In this document: positions 50,204 through 60,398 of the stretch, one piece after another
Layout: each line of letters opens with the position of its first letter
Position numbering within the stretch: the stretch's first letter is position 1
From: Leucobacter massiliensis
GTDB taxonomy: Bacteria > Actinomycetota > Actinomycetes > Actinomycetales > Microbacteriaceae
Reading direction: 5' to 3'
DNA: 64,000 bases
Assembly: GCF_002982315.1 (NCBI RefSeq)
Contig: NZ_MWZD01000014.1
Span: 62,001-126,000, forward strand
Program-made: the position numbers and the translations under genes
Notes under the pieces: model-generated
Told to the model about the DNA's origin: nothing
Database searches by the model: none
What the model saw: the letters and a program-made list of their open reading frames with translations, nothing else

Positions 50204-51679
50204 TCACACCGGGATGGAGCCGCGGCCGATCGTGTGCTTGCGGGGGCCGGCGTCGGGCAGGCGGCCCGTGGCCTCGCCGATGCGGTGGATGCGCAGGGTG
50301 TTCGTCGTGCCGACCACACCGGGGGGCGAGCCCGCGATGATCAGCACCTTGTCGCCGATCTCGACGCGCGAGTGGTCGAGCAGCACCTCGTCGACCTGCA
50401 CGAACATCTCATCCGTGGACCCCACGCGATCCACCTCATAGCTGCGCGCACCCCAGGTCAGCTCCATGCGGCGGCGCGTCGAGGCGTCGGGGGTGAAGCC
50501 GATGATCGGGATCGGACGGCGCAGGCGGGACATGCGGCGTACCGTGTCCCCCGACTCCGTGAAGACGCAGATGTACTTCGCGCCGACGAAGTCCGCGACC
50601 TCGGAGGCCGCCAGCGTCAGCGCTCCGCCCTGCGTGCGCGGGGCGGCTCCGAGCGGGTCGATGCGATCCAGCGCGTGCTCCTCCGTCGCCTCGATGATCC
50701 GCGCCATCGTCTCCACGGCCTGAACCGGGTACGCCCCCACGCTCGTCTCGCCCGACAGCATCACCGCGTCGGCGCCATCGAGCACCGCGTTCGCGCAGTC
50801 CGAGGCCTCGGCCCGCGTGGGACGAGGATTCTCGATCATCGACTCGAAGACCTGCGTGGCGACGATCACCGGTTTCGCGTTGCGCCGCGCGATCGCGATC
50901 GCCTCGGTCTGCACCAGCGGCACGCGCTCCAGCGGCAGCTCGACGCCGAGATCGCCTCGCGCGACCATGATGCCGTCGAAGGCCGCAACGATCTCCTCCA
51001 GGTGGTCGACCGCCTGCGGCTTCTCGATCTTCGCGATCACCGGGAGGCGCGTTCCCTCCTCCGCCATGATCTCGTGCACGCGGGTCACATCCGCGGCGTC
51101 GCGGACGAAGGAGAGGGCGATGTAGTCGACGCCGAGGCGCAACGCCCAGCGCAGATCGTCCTCGTCCTTGTCTGAAAGCGCCGGCACGTTCACCGCGACG
51201 CCGGGAAGATTGATCCCCTTGTTGTTCGAGATCGTCCCCGGAACCTCGACGACCGTGTGCACGGTGTCCTCGGTGACCTTCACGGCCCGCAAGGCGACCT
51301 TTCCGTCGTCGATGAGCAGCGGATCGCCCGGCTGCACATCCCCGGGAAGCCCCTTGTGCGTCGTCCCGGCCAGGTGGCGGTCGCCCACGACGTCGCGGGT
51401 GGTGATCGCGAACTCGTCGCCCTCGGCCAGTTCGTACGGTCCGTTCGCGAAGGTGCCCAGGCGGATCTTCGGCCCCTGCAGATCGGCGAGGACGGCGATC
51501 GGCCGCCCCACCTCGGCCTCCGCCCGGCGGATATTGCGGTAGATGCCCTCGTGCACGTTGTAGGTGCCGTGGGACATGTTCAGACGCGCCACGTTCACCC
51601 CCGCTCGGATGAGCGCGAGCGTGTGGTCGTAGCTCGAGACCGCGGGCCCCCAGGTTGCGACGATCTTGGCATGACGCAT
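50204..51679 (-). CDS. pyk: Pyruvate kinase
   Basis: 491 residues. Converts PEP and ADP to pyruvate and ATP. AKIVATWGPAVSSYDHTLALIRAGVNVARLNMSHG opens, with ADLQGPKIRLG, the active site VIAKIEKPQAVDHLEEI near 220, MVARGDLGVELPLERVPL, TRAEASDCANAVLDGADAVMLSGETSVG and GSPPGVVGTTNTLRIHRIG. Note TWGPA where many have TLGPA/TIGPA. ATG 51679, 25 nt after the lgt stop; GAGGAG is 14 nt upstream. Confidence 0.97.
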   Translation of the reverse strand: MRHAKIVATWGPAVSSYDHTLALIRAGVNVARLNMSHGTYNVHEGIYRNIRRAEAEVGRPIAVLADLQGPKIRLGTFANGPYELAEGDEFAITTRDVVGDRHLAGTTHKGLPGDVQPGDPLLIDDGKVALRAVKVTEDTVHTVVEVPGTISNNKGINLPGVAVNVPALSDKDEDDLRWALRLGVDYIALSFVRDAADVTRVHEIMAEEGTRLPVIAKIEKPQAVDHLEEIVAAFDGIMVARGDLGVELPLERVPLVQTEAIAIARRNAKPVIVATQVFESMIENPRPTRAEASDCANAVLDGADAVMLSGETSVGAYPVQAVETMARIIEATEEHALDRIDPLGAAPRTQGGALTLAASEVADFVGAKYICVFTESGDTVRRMSRLRRPIPIIGFTPDASTRRRMELTWGARSYEVDRVGSTDEMFVQVDEVLLDHSRVEIGDKVLIIAGSPPGVVGTTNTLRIHRIGEATGRLPDAGPRKHTIGRGSIPV

Positions 51680-51704
51680 AGTCGGTTTCGGCTCCTCGGT
51701 CGGC

Positions 51705-52715
51705 TTACTTGCTCTGGCTGGTCGGCTGCGCGGAGGCGAGATCCGCCGTCGGGGGCGCGAGATCGTCGCCCTCCGAGTCGTCCGCGGCGGACGGCGATGC
51801 GGCATCGCCGCGATCGATCACGTGGAAGAAGCGCTCGGGATCCGCGGTCTCGACGAGCACCGCATCGGCGGGATTGTGGCGGCCCGGGAGGTAGACGGAG
51901 GTCTCCACCCCGACGTGACGCCGGCGCTGCACGATGAAGATCACGAGGCCCAGCACCACCGCGGCGAAGGCGGCGAGCACATTGGTGCGGATACCGAGGA
52001 ACAGCAGGCTCGGATCCACGCGCAGCGACTCCGTGAAAGTGCGGCCGATGCCGTACCAGATGAGGTAGAGCGCGAAGAAGGTGCCCCAGCGCGGCCGCCA
52101 GCGACGCTCGATCGCGAGCAGCACGACGACGCCGAGAAGATTCCACAGCGCCTCATAGAGGAAGGTGGGGTGGAAGAGCGTGTCGGCCGGAAGTCCGATC
52201 GGGAACGCCGGATTGCTGGACTCGATCTCCAGCCCCCACGGCAGCGTGGTCGGGCCGCCGAAGAGCTCGTGATTGAACCAGTTGCCGAGACGGCCCACGG
52301 CCTGCGCGACGAGCAGGCCGGGGACGAGGGCATCGGCGAAGGACCAGAAGCGGATCCCGGTGATGCGGGAGGCGACGAGCACGCCGATCGCACCTCCCAG
52401 CAGCGCGCCGAAGATCGCGATGCCGCCATTCCAGAAGGCGAAGGCCTCGAGCGGATTGAGGCCGGGGCCGAAGTAGTCGCCCCAGTGAGTGACCACGTGA
52501 TACAGGCGAGCGCCCACGATGCCGAGCACCAGCGCCCACACGACGAAATCGAAGACCGCTCCCCGCTCGCCGCCGCGGCGGCTCAGGCGCCGCCCGGTCC
52601 AGACGGCGGCGATGATGATGCCGGTGATGATGCAGAGCGCGTACAAGTAGATGCGCAGCGGACCGATCTGCAGGAACTGCAGATCGGGGCTCGGAATACT
52701 CAACGGGAGAATCAT
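51705..52715 (-). CDS. lgt: Prolipoprotein diacylglyceryl transferase
   Basis: 336 residues, seven membrane helices. Attaches diacylglycerol to the lipobox Cys of prelipoproteins. The H-motif LYHVVTHWGDYF, GGIAIFGALLGGAIG, and the Lgt signature AQAVGRLGNWFNHELFGGPTTLPWGLEI near 135-162 with essential Arg/Asn/Glu. C-terminal tail of about 70 residues is acidic and disordered. ATG 52715 with AGAGGAG. Position after trpA is common in Microbacteriaceae. Confidence 0.95.
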   Translation of the reverse strand: MILPLSIPSPDLQFLQIGPLRIYLYALCIITGIIIAAVWTGRRLSRRGGERGAVFDFVVWALVLGIVGARLYHVVTHWGDYFGPGLNPLEAFAFWNGGIAIFGALLGGAIGVLVASRITGIRFWSFADALVPGLLVAQAVGRLGNWFNHELFGGPTTLPWGLEIESSNPAFPIGLPADTLFHPTFLYEALWNLLGVVVLLAIERRWRPRWGTFFALYLIWYGIGRTFTESLRVDPSLLFLGIRTNVLAAFAAVVLGLVIFIVQRRRHVGVETSVYLPGRHNPADAVLVETADPERFFHVIDRGDAASPSAADDSEGDDLAPPTADLASAQPTSQSK

Positions 52716-52794
52716 TCACTCCTCTTTCGCCGGCGACGCTCTGCCGCTGGGTTCGTTCGTCTGTGGCGCGGGCGGGCCCGCGGTCGGGTCAATC

Positions 52795-53613
52795 CTAGCG
52801 CGCGGCTCCGACATCGCCCGGGCTCCGCGTGCCCGCCGCGATCTCCGCGACGACCTCCGAGAGGCGCGGCACCCCGCCCTCGCGCAGCGCGCGGACGAAC
52901 GCGGTCCCCACGATCGCGCCGTCCGCGTATTCCAGCGCCGAGGCGACCTGCGCGGCCGTCGAGATCCCGATGCCGACACAGGCCAGCTCCGCTCCCTGTT
53001 CGCGCAGGCGGGCCGTCAGGCCGCGCGCCGCGGCGTCGAGCTCCGCCCGCTCGCCGGTGATCCCCATCGTCGAGACCGTGTAGACGAAGCCGGTGGTGGC
53101 CTCCGCGACGAGACGCAGTCTCGCGTCCGTCGAGCTCGGCGCCGCGAGGAAGACCCGGTCGAGGCCATAGCGCTCGCTGACCTCGATCCAGTCGGCGGCG
53201 GCGTCGGGGGTGATATCGGGGGTGATGAGCCCCGCACCCCCCGCCTCCGCGAGCTCGGCGGCGAAACGGTCGACTCCGTACTGCAGCACCGGGTTCCAGT
53301 ACGTCATCACGAGCACGGGTGCATCCACGGCCTCCCGCACGCGGCGCACCGCATCGAACAGCTGCCGGAGACGGAAGCCCCCCGCAAGCGCGACGTTCGT
53401 GGCCTCCTGGATCACCGTCCCGTCCATCACCGGATCGGAGTAGGGGACGCCGAGCTCGATCACATCGGCCCCGGCACGCGCCATCGCGATCGCCGCCTCG
53501 ACGCTGGTGTCGAGGTCGGGGAATCCGACCGGAAGGTAGCCGACGAGCGCGCCGCGGCGCTCCCGCCCGGCCGCGCGGATCGTCTCCGCGACCACAGACC
53601 CCTGCTCCGTCAT
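52795..53613 (-). CDS. trpA: Tryptophan synthase alpha chain
   Basis: 272 residues. Cleaves indole-3-glycerol phosphate; indole is channelled to Trp[17 protein letters not shown] (catalytic Glu downstream in [16 protein letters not shown]), [39 protein letters not shown] and [14 protein letters not shown] phosphate loop. ATG 53613 overlaps the trpB stop (ATGA), enforcing 1:1 synthesis. Confidence 0.97.
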   Translation of the reverse strand: MTEQGSVVAETIRAAGRERRGALVGYLPVGFPDLDTSVEAAIAMARAGADVIELGVPYSDPVMDGTVIQEATNVALAGGFRLRQLFDAVRRVREAVDAPVLVMTYWNPVLQYGVDRFAAELAEAGGAGLITPDITPDAAADWIEVSERYGLDRVFLAAPSSTDARLRLVAEATTGFVYTVSTMGITGERAELDAAARGLTARLREQGAELACVGIGISTAAQVASALEYADGAIVGTAFVRALREGGVPRLSEVVAEIAAGTRSPGDVGAAR

Positions 53614-54833
53614 TCGCCGAGCCCCGCTTCCCCGCCGTCGAGCAGGCCGAAGTACCGGCCCGCCGTCGCCATGTCCTTGTCCCCGCGGCCCGAAAGGCTG
53701 ACGGCGATGATCGCCTCGGGACCGAGCTCGCGTCCGATGCGCATCGCGCCCGCGAGCGCGTGCGCGGACTCGATCGCCGGAATGATGCCCTCGGTACGGC
53801 TCAGGAGCCGCAGCGCCTGCATCGCCTCGTCGTCGGTCGCCGGAATGTACTCCGCACGTCCGATGTCGGCCAGCCAGGCGTGCTCGGGACCGACGCCCGG
53901 GTAGTCGAGGCCGGCCGAGATCGAGTGCGACTCGATGGTCTGCCCGTCCTCGTCCTGCAGCACATAGGTCTTCGCGCCGTGCAGGATGCCGGGGCGGCCG
54001 CGCTCGATGGAGGCCGCCTGGCGCTCCGTGTCCACGCCGTCGCCCGCGGCCTCGACGCCGAAGAGCCGAACGCCCGCGTCGTCGAGGAAGGCGTCGAACA
54101 TGCCGATCGCGTTCGACCCCCCGCCGACGCAGGCCACGACGGCGTCGGGCAGCCTGCCCGTCCGCTCCAGGAGCTGCGCCCGCGCCTCCTCCGAGATGAT
54201 CTTCTGGAAGTCCCGGACCATCGCCGGGAAGGGGTGCGGTCCCGCGGCGGTGCCGAAGATGTAGTTGGTGCGTTCGACGCTCGCCACCCAGTCCCGGTAG
54301 GCCTCGTTGATCGCGTCCTTCAGCGTGCGCGAACCCGCCGTCACCGGCACCACCTCGGCGCCGAGCAGGCGCATGCGGGCGACGTTGAGCGCCTGGCGCT
54401 CCGTGTCGACCTCGCCCATGTAGATCGTGCACTCGAGCCCGAAGAGCGCCGCCGCGGTCGCCGTGGCGACGCCGTGCTGGCCCGCGCCCGTCTCGGCGAT
54501 CACGCGGCTCTTGCCGAGCCGGCGCGTCAGGAGCGCCTGGCCCAGCACGTTGTTGATCTTGTGCGATCCGGTGTGGTTCAGGTCCTCCCGCTTCAGGAAG
54601 ACGCGGGCACCGCCCGCGTGCTCGGCGAAGCGCGGCACCTCCGTGATCGGCGAGGGGCGTCCCGCGTAGGAGGCGAGGAGCTCGGCCAGCTCGGCGCGGA
54701 ACTCCGGATCCGCCTGCGCAGACTCATACGCCTCGGTGAGCTCGTCGATCGCCGCGATCAGCGACTCCGGCATGTAGCGTCCGCCGAAGTCTCCGAAGAA
54801 CGGCCCGCGCTGGGCGCGCAGCGACTCTGTCAT
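53610..54833 (-). CDS. trpB: Tryptophan synthase beta chain
   Basis: 407 residues. PLP enzyme joining indole and serine. [14 protein letters not shown] start, [21 protein letters not shown] with the PLP lysine near 96, [37 protein letters not shown], and [22 protein letters not shown] 54833, 48 nt after trpC; its stop overlaps trpA. Confidence 0.98.
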   Translation of the reverse strand: MTESLRAQRGPFFGDFGGRYMPESLIAAIDELTEAYESAQADPEFRAELAELLASYAGRPSPITEVPRFAEHAGGARVFLKREDLNHTGSHKINNVLGQALLTRRLGKSRVIAETGAGQHGVATATAAALFGLECTIYMGEVDTERQALNVARMRLLGAEVVPVTAGSRTLKDAINEAYRDWVASVERTNYIFGTAAGPHPFPAMVRDFQKIISEEARAQLLERTGRLPDAVVACVGGGSNAIGMFDAFLDDAGVRLFGVEAAGDGVDTERQAASIERGRPGILHGAKTYVLQDEDGQTIESHSISAGLDYPGVGPEHAWLADIGRAEYIPATDDEAMQALRLLSRTEGIIPAIESAHALAGAMRIGRELGPEAIIAVSLSGRGDKDMATAGRYFGLLDGGEAGLGE

Positions 54834-54881
54834 CTCTGCCTCTCGTGGGGTCGGTGGGGGCGCTGCGGGGCTCCGCGCGCC

Positions 54882-55652
54882 TCAGACGCTCAGGAAGGAC
54901 CCCAGCGTCGCGATCGGGTCACCGGTGACCAGTGCCTCCCCGACGAGCACGGCATCGGCGCCGGCCTCGCGGTAGCGCTGCACATCGGCGACGTCGAGCA
55001 CCGCCGACTCCGCGACGCGGATCACGCCGGCGGGGATCTGGTCGGCCACGCGGCCGAAGAGCTCCCGATCGAGTTCGAAGGTGCGCAGATCGCGGGCGTT
55101 GACGCCGATGAGCTCGGAGCCGAGGTCGACGGCCCGGGCCACCTCGTCGGCGGAGTGGGCCTCGACGAGCGGGGTCATGCCGAGCTGCCGGATCAGCTCG
55201 TACAGCCGCTCCAAGCGGTCCTGCGGGAGAGCGGCGACGATGAGGAGGACCAGGTCGGCTCCCGCGGCCCGCGCCTCGAGCACCTGGTACTCGTCGCCGA
55301 TGAAGTCCTTGCGCAGCACCGGAATGCTGACGGCCTTGCGGACCGCCTCGAGATCGTCGAGGGATCCCTTGAAGCGGCGTTCCTCGGTGAGCACGCTCAC
55401 CGCGCTCGCCCCGCCCGCCTCGTACTGGGCGGCGAGGGACTGCGGCTCCGCGATCTCCGCGAGCTCCCCTCGCGAGGGGCTCGCGCGCTTCACCTCGGCG
55501 ATGACCCGGATGCGCTCCGCAGGAGCGAGCGCCTCGAGGGCGTCGAGGGCCGCCGGTCTCGCGAGTGCATCGGCCTCGACTTGGCGGAGGGGACGCCGCT
55601 CCATGCGGGCCCTCGCATCGTCGAGGGAGCCCGCGAGCAGTTCTTCGAGCAC
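54882..55652 (-). CDS. trpC: Indole-3-glycerol phosphate synthase
   Basis: 256 residues, TIM barrel. Ring closure of CdRP. VIAEVKRASPSRGELAEI with the catalytic Lys near 52-70, ASAVSVLTEERRFKGSLDDL, VLRKDFIGDEYQVLEARAAGADLVLLIVA, LIGVNARDLRTFELD and [33 protein letters not shown] 55652 is one base after the upstream stop. No fused TrpF; trpF, trpG and trpD are not in the window. Confidence 0.97.
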   Translation of the reverse strand: MLEELLAGSLDDARARMERRPLRQVEADALARPAALDALEALAPAERIRVIAEVKRASPSRGELAEIAEPQSLAAQYEAGGASAVSVLTEERRFKGSLDDLEAVRKAVSIPVLRKDFIGDEYQVLEARAAGADLVLLIVAALPQDRLERLYELIRQLGMTPLVEAHSADEVARAVDLGSELIGVNARDLRTFELDRELFGRVADQIPAGVIRVAESAVLDVADVQRYREAGADAVLVGEALVTGDPIATLGSFLSV

Positions 55653-55653
55653 C

Positions 55654-55887
55654 TCAGTCGTGCGGCTTGGGGCTGAACTTCGGCCCGTTGACGCCGAAGC
55701 CGGCCTTGGCGAGGATCCAGCCGAGTACGGCGCCCACCACGACCACACCAGCGCACACCCACACCATCGTCGCGTTGTGGAGGAAGAAGAAGACGGTGCC
55801 GGCAGCGATGCCGAGCAGCATCACCACGACCGCTGTCCACGCGGCGGGCGAATCACCGTGACCGGGGTCTCCGTGCTGAGTACTCAT
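55654..55887 (-). CDS. HGxxPAAW-motif small membrane protein
   Basis: 77 residues, two membrane helices (about 17-34 and 40-60). The N-terminal motif HGDSPAAWTAVV is the signature of the HGxxPAAW family found beside trp genes in Actinobacteria; function unknown. ATG 55887 after GAGGAGATTC. Its stop is one base before trpC. Confidence 0.88.
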   Translation of the reverse strand: MSTQHGDPGHGDSPAAWTAVVVMLLGIAAGTVFFFLHNATMVWVCAGVVVVGAVLGWILAKAGFGVNGPKFSPKPHD

Positions 55888-55921
55888 GAATCTCCTCTGA
55901 ACAGATGTGAACGGGACCAGC

Positions 55922-56500
55922 CTACCGGAAATCGTCGCTGGGGTCGGTGCCCTCGCTGAGGGAGTCCCAATCGGAGATGCGGTCCGGCGCCTCGCCGGCG
56001 GGGCGCACGCGCGACTGCGACTCGTACTTGCGCCCGGCAGCACCCCAGCGGCCCCCCAGCAGCAGCACGGCGAGGCCGAGCAGCACGGCGGCGACGCCGC
56101 ACGCGGCCCCGATCCAGGCCGCAGCCGAGACCGAGCTCCAGATCACGACGGTCTCGGTCGCCCCGCCCGCGAGGCCAGTGAGCTCGGTGATGCGGCCACC
56201 GGCCGCCGCGAGCGGATCGGCGAGCACGCCCGCGCTCAGCGCGAGCAGGCCACCGCCGAGCAGGGCGACGAGGACCCCGAGCACGCGACGGAAGACGGGA
56301 CCGGCGATCGTGAGCGCGAGCGCCGAAGCGACGATCGCGATCGCGACGGGCGAGAGGGCGGGATTCGCCTCGTGCCCCGTGATGCTCTCCACGGCGTGCG
56401 TGCCATCGAGCATGAACGAGACCCACGGCTGGGAGCCGGCGATCAGCGCGACGGCACCCGAGAGCGCCACGCCTGCGAGGAGGACGAGCTTAGCGCGCAT
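55922..56500 (-). CDS. Trp biosynthesis-associated membrane protein
   Basis: 192 residues with four helices: LVLLAGVALSGAVALIAGSQPWVSF near 5-29, then three more up to about 150, followed by a polar tail (GRKYESQSRVRPAGEAPDRISDWDSLSEG). Matches the actinobacterial family always found between trpE and trpC; proposed to help the pathway but unproven. ATG 56500 lies inside the trpE end (11-nt overlap). Confidence 0.88.
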   Translation of the reverse strand: MRAKLVLLAGVALSGAVALIAGSQPWVSFMLDGTHAVESITGHEANPALSPVAIAIVASALALTIAGPVFRRVLGVLVALLGGGLLALSAGVLADPLAAAGGRITELTGLAGGATETVVIWSSVSAAAWIGAACGVAAVLLGLAVLLLGGRWGAAGRKYESQSRVRPAGEAPDRISDWDSLSEGTDPSDDFR

Positions 56501-58211
56501 GGCGGCCGCCTCTCGGGAGAGCGCCCGGCCGAGCCGGATCGCGGAGATCCTGCAGTGTGTTCGCGATCGCGATGGCGCGCAGCGGGGCGGCCGCCTTGCT
56601 GCGGCACTCGGCGTCCTCGGTCTCGGGCACCGAGTCCGCGACGATGCCGGCGCCCGCCTGCACCATCGCCACGCCGCCCGTGATCGTGGCCGTGCGGATC
56701 GCGATCGCGAGATCCGCGGCGCCGCCGAGTCCGAAGTAGCCGACCACTCCCCCGTAGACGCCGCGCTGCACGGTTTCGAGCTCATCGATGATCTCCAGCG
56801 CCCGCGGCTTCGGCGCCCCCGAGAGCGTGCCCGCGGGGAAGGTCGCGCGGAAGACGTCCACCGGGTTCTGGTCGCCGCGCACCTGCCCCTCCACCGTCGA
56901 GACGATGTGCATGATGTGGCTGAAGCGCTCGACGCGCATGAACTCGGTGACCGCCACGGACGACGGCTCGCAGACCCGCAGCAGATCGTTGCGGGCGAGG
57001 TCGACGAGCATGAGGTGCTCGGCGCGCTCCTTCTCGTCGGCGAGGAGCTCGCGCTCGTGCTGCTGATCCTCCTCGATCGTCTCCCCGCGCGGGCGGGATC
57101 CGGCGATGGGGTGCGTCATCACGTGCCCGCTCTCCTGCACCGTGACCAGCGCCTCCGGGCTGGAGCCGACGACCGCGAAGGGCTCCCCGTCACGGCCCTC
57201 GAGCTGCAGCAGATAGAGGTACGGGCTCGGGTTGAGATGGCGCAGCACCCGGTACACATCGAGCGGATCGGCAGAGCACTCCTGGTCGAAGCGCTGCGAG
57301 GGGACCACCTGGAAGATGTCGCCGTCGACGATGTGGCGCTTGGCGCGCTCCACGGCCTCGATGAACTCGGGCGTCGAGGTGAGACGGACGGGATCGGGCA
57401 GCGCCTCGCGATCGAGACCGCCCAGAGGCGACGGGGCGGGGGCGGCGAGCGACTCCTGCAGCGCATCGAGCCGGGCCTGCGCCTCGGCCCACTGGGCATC
57501 GGCGTTCTGGGCGTCGGCGTTCTCGGCCTCGGCGGCCTGGTCGCCGGAGGTCTGGGCGCCGTCATCGGCGGGGCGATCGGATGAGCCGCCGTCGGGCAGC
57601 GCGCCCGCGGGGGCCTCGCCGTCGAGCACCGCGTCGTTGAGCACGTTCGCGAGCAGCACGACGCTGCCCTCGCGATGGTCGATCACGACGAGTTCGGAAA
57701 CGAAGCTGAGCCCCTGCGTCGGCAGGCCGGGCCCCTCCTGCGGTCCGTGCTCCAGGCGCTCGAACTGCCGCACCGTCTCCCATCCGAGGTACCCCACGAA
57801 GCCGCTCGCGAGGGGCGGCAGGCCGGGTACCTGCGGCGCGCGCCAGCGCTCGTACACCGCGCGCAGCGCCGCGACGGGCGCGAGTGAGGACACGCCGCCC
57901 GGCAGCAGCCGGTCCTCCGACACCTCGGCGCGGCCGGCCCGGGCGCCCGACCCCCCGGCCGGGCGCCAGTGGGCACGCCCCTCGCGCTCGCCGAGCACGC
58001 CGAAGCTCCCCGCTCCGACGAAGCTGAAGCGGGTCCACACGCCGCCCTGCTCGGCGCTCTCCAGCAGGAAGGTTCCCGGCCGCGAGGCGGCGACCTTCCG
58101 GTAGATGCCGACCGGCGTGTCGGCGTCGGCGAAGATCTCCCGGCACACGGGGATCACGGCGTGGGAGGCGCGCGCCCGCTCGAAATCGGCGCGCGAGGTC
58201 GTCAGTGTCAC
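56490..58211 (-). CDS. trpE: Anthranilate synthase component I
   Basis: 573 residues. Makes anthranilate from chorismate with TrpG. Feedback site FLLESAEQGGVWTRFSFVG near 46-64, then chorismate-binding domain with EFIEAVERAKRHIVDGDIFQVVPSQRF, GSRPRGETIEEDQQHERELLADEKERAEHLMLVDLARND, FPAGTLSGAPKPRALEIIDELE and GVYGGVVGYFGLGG. An Ala/Gln/Asp-rich insert of about 55 residues (about 205-265) splits the two halves. GTG 58211; TAGGCT ends 6 nt before it, so leaderless. Confidence 0.97.
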   Translation of the reverse strand: MTLTTSRADFERARASHAVIPVCREIFADADTPVGIYRKVAASRPGTFLLESAEQGGVWTRFSFVGAGSFGVLGEREGRAHWRPAGGSGARAGRAEVSEDRLLPGGVSSLAPVAALRAVYERWRAPQVPGLPPLASGFVGYLGWETVRQFERLEHGPQEGPGLPTQGLSFVSELVVIDHREGSVVLLANVLNDAVLDGEAPAGALPDGGSSDRPADDGAQTSGDQAAEAENADAQNADAQWAEAQARLDALQESLAAPAPSPLGGLDREALPDPVRLTSTPEFIEAVERAKRHIVDGDIFQVVPSQRFDQECSADPLDVYRVLRHLNPSPYLYLLQLEGRDGEPFAVVGSSPEALVTVQESGHVMTHPIAGSRPRGETIEEDQQHERELLADEKERAEHLMLVDLARNDLLRVCEPSSVAVTEFMRVERFSHIMHIVSTVEGQVRGDQNPVDVFRATFPAGTLSGAPKPRALEIIDELETVQRGVYGGVVGYFGLGGAADLAIAIRTATITGGVAMVQAGAGIVADSVPETEDAECRSKAAAPLRAIAIANTLQDLRDPARPGALPRGGRHAR

Positions 58212-58217
58212 CGTCTC

Positions 58218-58223
58218 AGCCTA
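58218..58223 (-). promoter_or_regulatory. trpE leaderless promoter (-10 TAGGCT)
   Basis: On the minus strand TAGGCT-GAGACG-GTG. If transcription starts 7 nt after the hexamer, the GTG is +1, which leaves no leader for attenuation. No good -35 is visible. Confidence 0.55.
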
Positions 58224-58259
58224 CCCCTGCGGCGCGCGCGCACTCGCGCGCACCCCTGA

Positions 58260-58344
58260 TCCCGAGTCCGCACGGTTCCGCCGAGTCCGCACCTTCCGGT
58301 TTCGCAGAAACCTGCATTCTCGGCGGAAGCGTGCGGACTCGGGA
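58260..58344. terminator. Large inverted repeat between hisI and trpE
   Basis: 26-bp arms at 58260-58285 and 58319-58344 (begin TCCCGAGTCCGCACGG) with a single mismatch. The 33-nt loop holds a second perfect hairpin GGTTTC-GCA-GAAACC (58298-58312). CCGAGTCCGCAC occurs twice in direct order (58262-58273 and 58281-58292) and once inverted. Position fits a terminator of the his operon upstream of the trpE promoter; the sequence looks like a dispersed repeat element. Confidence 0.65.
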
Positions 58345-58376
58345 CGTGGAGGAACGGAGCGGACGGACGGAGCGGG

Positions 58377-58748
58377 CTACTCCTCCGGGGCGGAGGGGTC
58401 ACCGACGAGGGCGGCGATCTCGCGCTCGGTGAAGCAGCTGCGGGTGCCGGTGTGGCAGGCCGCGCCGAGCTGCACCACGCGCACGAGCAGCGTGTCGCCG
58501 TCGCAGTCCATCGCGACCGAGCGCACGTACTGGCGGTGGCCCGAGGTGTCGCCCTTCCGCCAGTACTCGCCGCGCGAACGCGACCAGAACGTCACCCGCC
58601 CCGAGGTGAGCGTGCGACGCACCGCCTCGCGGTCCATCCACGCGAGCATCAGCACCTCGCCCGACTCGTCGTCCTGGATGATCGCCGGCAGCAGGCCGTC
58701 GGCGTTGAAGACCAGCGCCTCGGGCACGGGATCGCGGTGCTGGGTCAT
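58377..58748 (-). CDS. hisI: Phosphoribosyl-AMP cyclohydrolase
   Basis: 123 residues. Third step of histidine synthesis. [64 protein letters not shown] contain the Zn-binding Cys and Asp residues. ATG 58748 overlaps the hisF stop. No fused HisE; hisE is a separate gene at 60474. Confidence 0.97.
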   Translation of the reverse strand: MTQHRDPVPEALVFNADGLLPAIIQDDESGEVLMLAWMDREAVRRTLTSGRVTFWSRSRGEYWRKGDTSGHRQYVRSVAMDCDGDTLLVRVVQLGAACHTGTRSCFTEREIAALVGDPSAPEE

Positions 58749-59524
58749 GCCTCGGTTCCTGTCATCCGCACGGTGTGCCCGGCCTCGGCGAGTGCGCGCT
58801 TCACCTGGCCGACCGTGAAGGTGCCGTCGTGGAAGATCGACGCCGCCAGCACCGCGTCCGCGCCCGCCTCGACCGCCGGGGCGAAGTGCTCCAGCCTGCC
58901 GGCGCCGCCCGAGGCGATCACGGGCACCTGGGCGAGCTGCCGCACGGCGCGGGTGAGCTCCAGGTCGAAGCCGGCGAGCGTGCCGTCCGCGTCCATGGAG
59001 TTGACGAGCAGCTCCCCCGCGCCCCGGTCGACCGCCTCCCGGCACCAGGCCAGGGCGTCGAGATCGGTCTCGCGCTTGCCGCCGTGCGTGGTGACCACGA
59101 AGCCCGACGGCGTGCGCGGCGAGCGCTTCACGTCGAGCGACAGCACCAGCACCTGCGATCCGAATCGATCCGCGATCTCGCCGATCACCGCCGGGCGCGC
59201 GATCGCGCCGCTGTTGATCCCGACCTTGTCGGCGCCGACCTCCAGCAGGCGGGCCACGTCGCCGACCTCGCGCACGCCGCCGCCCACCGTGAGCGGGATG
59301 AACACCTGCTCCGCGGTGCGCCGCACCACCTCGTAGGTGGTGGAGCGGTCATCGACCGTCGCGGTGACGTCGAGGAAGGTGAGCTCGTCGGCGCCCTGCG
59401 CGGCATAGTTCGCGGCGAGCTCGACGGGGTCCCCGGCGTCGCGCAGGTTGAGGAAGTTGACGCCCTTGACGACGCGCCCGCCGGCGACGTCGAGGCAGGG
59501 GATCACGCGTGTCGCGATAGCCAT
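58745..59524 (-). CDS. hisF: Imidazole glycerol phosphate synthase, cyclase subunit
   Basis: 259 residues, TIM barrel. [31 protein letters not shown] with catalytic Asp near 11, [73 protein letters not shown] and [18 protein letters not shown] 59524, 10 nt after hisG. Its partner hisH is outside the window. Confidence 0.98.
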   Translation of the reverse strand: MAIATRVIPCLDVAGGRVVKGVNFLNLRDAGDPVELAANYAAQGADELTFLDVTATVDDRSTTYEVVRRTAEQVFIPLTVGGGVREVGDVARLLEVGADKVGINSGAIARPAVIGEIADRFGSQVLVLSLDVKRSPRTPSGFVVTTHGGKRETDLDALAWCREAVDRGAGELLVNSMDADGTLAGFDLELTRAVRQLAQVPVIASGGAGRLEHFAPAVEAGADAVLAASIFHDGTFTVGQVKRALAEAGHTVRMTGTEA

Positions 59525-59534
59525 GCCGCCGGCC

Positions 59535-60377
59535 TCAGAACCGTGCCGCGTGGACCTGGGTGACGAAGATCCCCTTCGCGCCGATGTCGTAGAGGCGATC
59601 CATCACCTCGTTCGCGTCGTCGCGGCGCACCATCACGCGCACGGCCACCCAGCCGTCACGGTGCAGCGGGGAGACGGTGGGGGCCTCGATCCCGCTCGCG
59701 ATCGCGCTCGCCTCCTCGATCTTCTCGGCGGGGAGGTCGTATTCGAGGATCGCGTACTTGCGGGCGACGAGCACTCCCTTGAGGCGGCGCAGCAGGCGGT
59801 CGCTGCCGGGGTGCGGGCTGGGGCCCCCGATGAGCAGCGCGGTGGACTGCAGGATCACCGGTCCGAAGATGTCGAGCCCGGCCGCCCGGAGCGTCGCCCC
59901 CGTCGAGACGACGTCGGCGACCGCGTCGGCGACGCCGAGCTGCACCGCCGACTCCACGGCCCCGTCGAGTTTCACGAGCTCGGACCGGACGCCCCGCTCG
60001 AGCAGGAAGTCGTCGACGAGCTTCGGATAGCTGGTGGCCACCCGCTTGCCGGCGAGGTGGGCGATGTCGGTGATCTCGCCGCCGGCGGGGGACGCGAAGC
60101 GGAAGGTCGAATCGGCGAAGTCGAGAGGGGCGATCTCCTCGGCCCCGGATCCGGAATCGAGGAGCAGGTCGCGGCCGGTGATGCCGACGTGCAGGGCGCC
60201 CGAGCCCACATAGGTGGCGATGTCGCGGGGACGCAGATAGAAGAACTCGACACCGTTCCGGGTGTCGGTGTGGACGAGCTGGCGGGAGTCGCGGCGGCCC
60301 GAGTAGCCCGCTTCGGCGAGCATCTCGGCGGCGACCTCGGACAGCGATCCCTTGTTGGGGACGGCGATGCGCAGCAT
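59535..60377 (-). CDS. hisG: ATP phosphoribosyltransferase (long form)
   Basis: 280 residues. First and feedback-controlled step. [23 protein letters not shown] start, [59 protein letters not shown], plus a C-terminal ACT-like regulatory domain ([28 protein letters not shown]). Long form, so no HisZ needed and histidine should inhibit it directly. Confidence 0.97.
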   Translation of the reverse strand: MLRIAVPNKGSLSEVAAEMLAEAGYSGRRDSRQLVHTDTRNGVEFFYLRPRDIATYVGSGALHVGITGRDLLLDSGSGAEEIAPLDFADSTFRFASPAGGEITDIAHLAGKRVATSYPKLVDDFLLERGVRSELVKLDGAVESAVQLGVADAVADVVSTGATLRAAGLDIFGPVILQSTALLIGGPSPHPGSDRLLRRLKGVLVARKYAILEYDLPAEKIEEASAIASGIEAPTVSPLHRDGWVAVRVMVRRDDANEVMDRLYDIGAKGIFVTQVHAARF

Positions 60378-60398
60378 GTGGGGTGAATCCTTCCGTGT

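Noticed and set aside
58212..58376. trp attenuator with leader peptide
   Set aside because: No small frame with clustered Trp codons, and the -10 lies 6 nt from the trpE GTG, so no leader RNA is expected.
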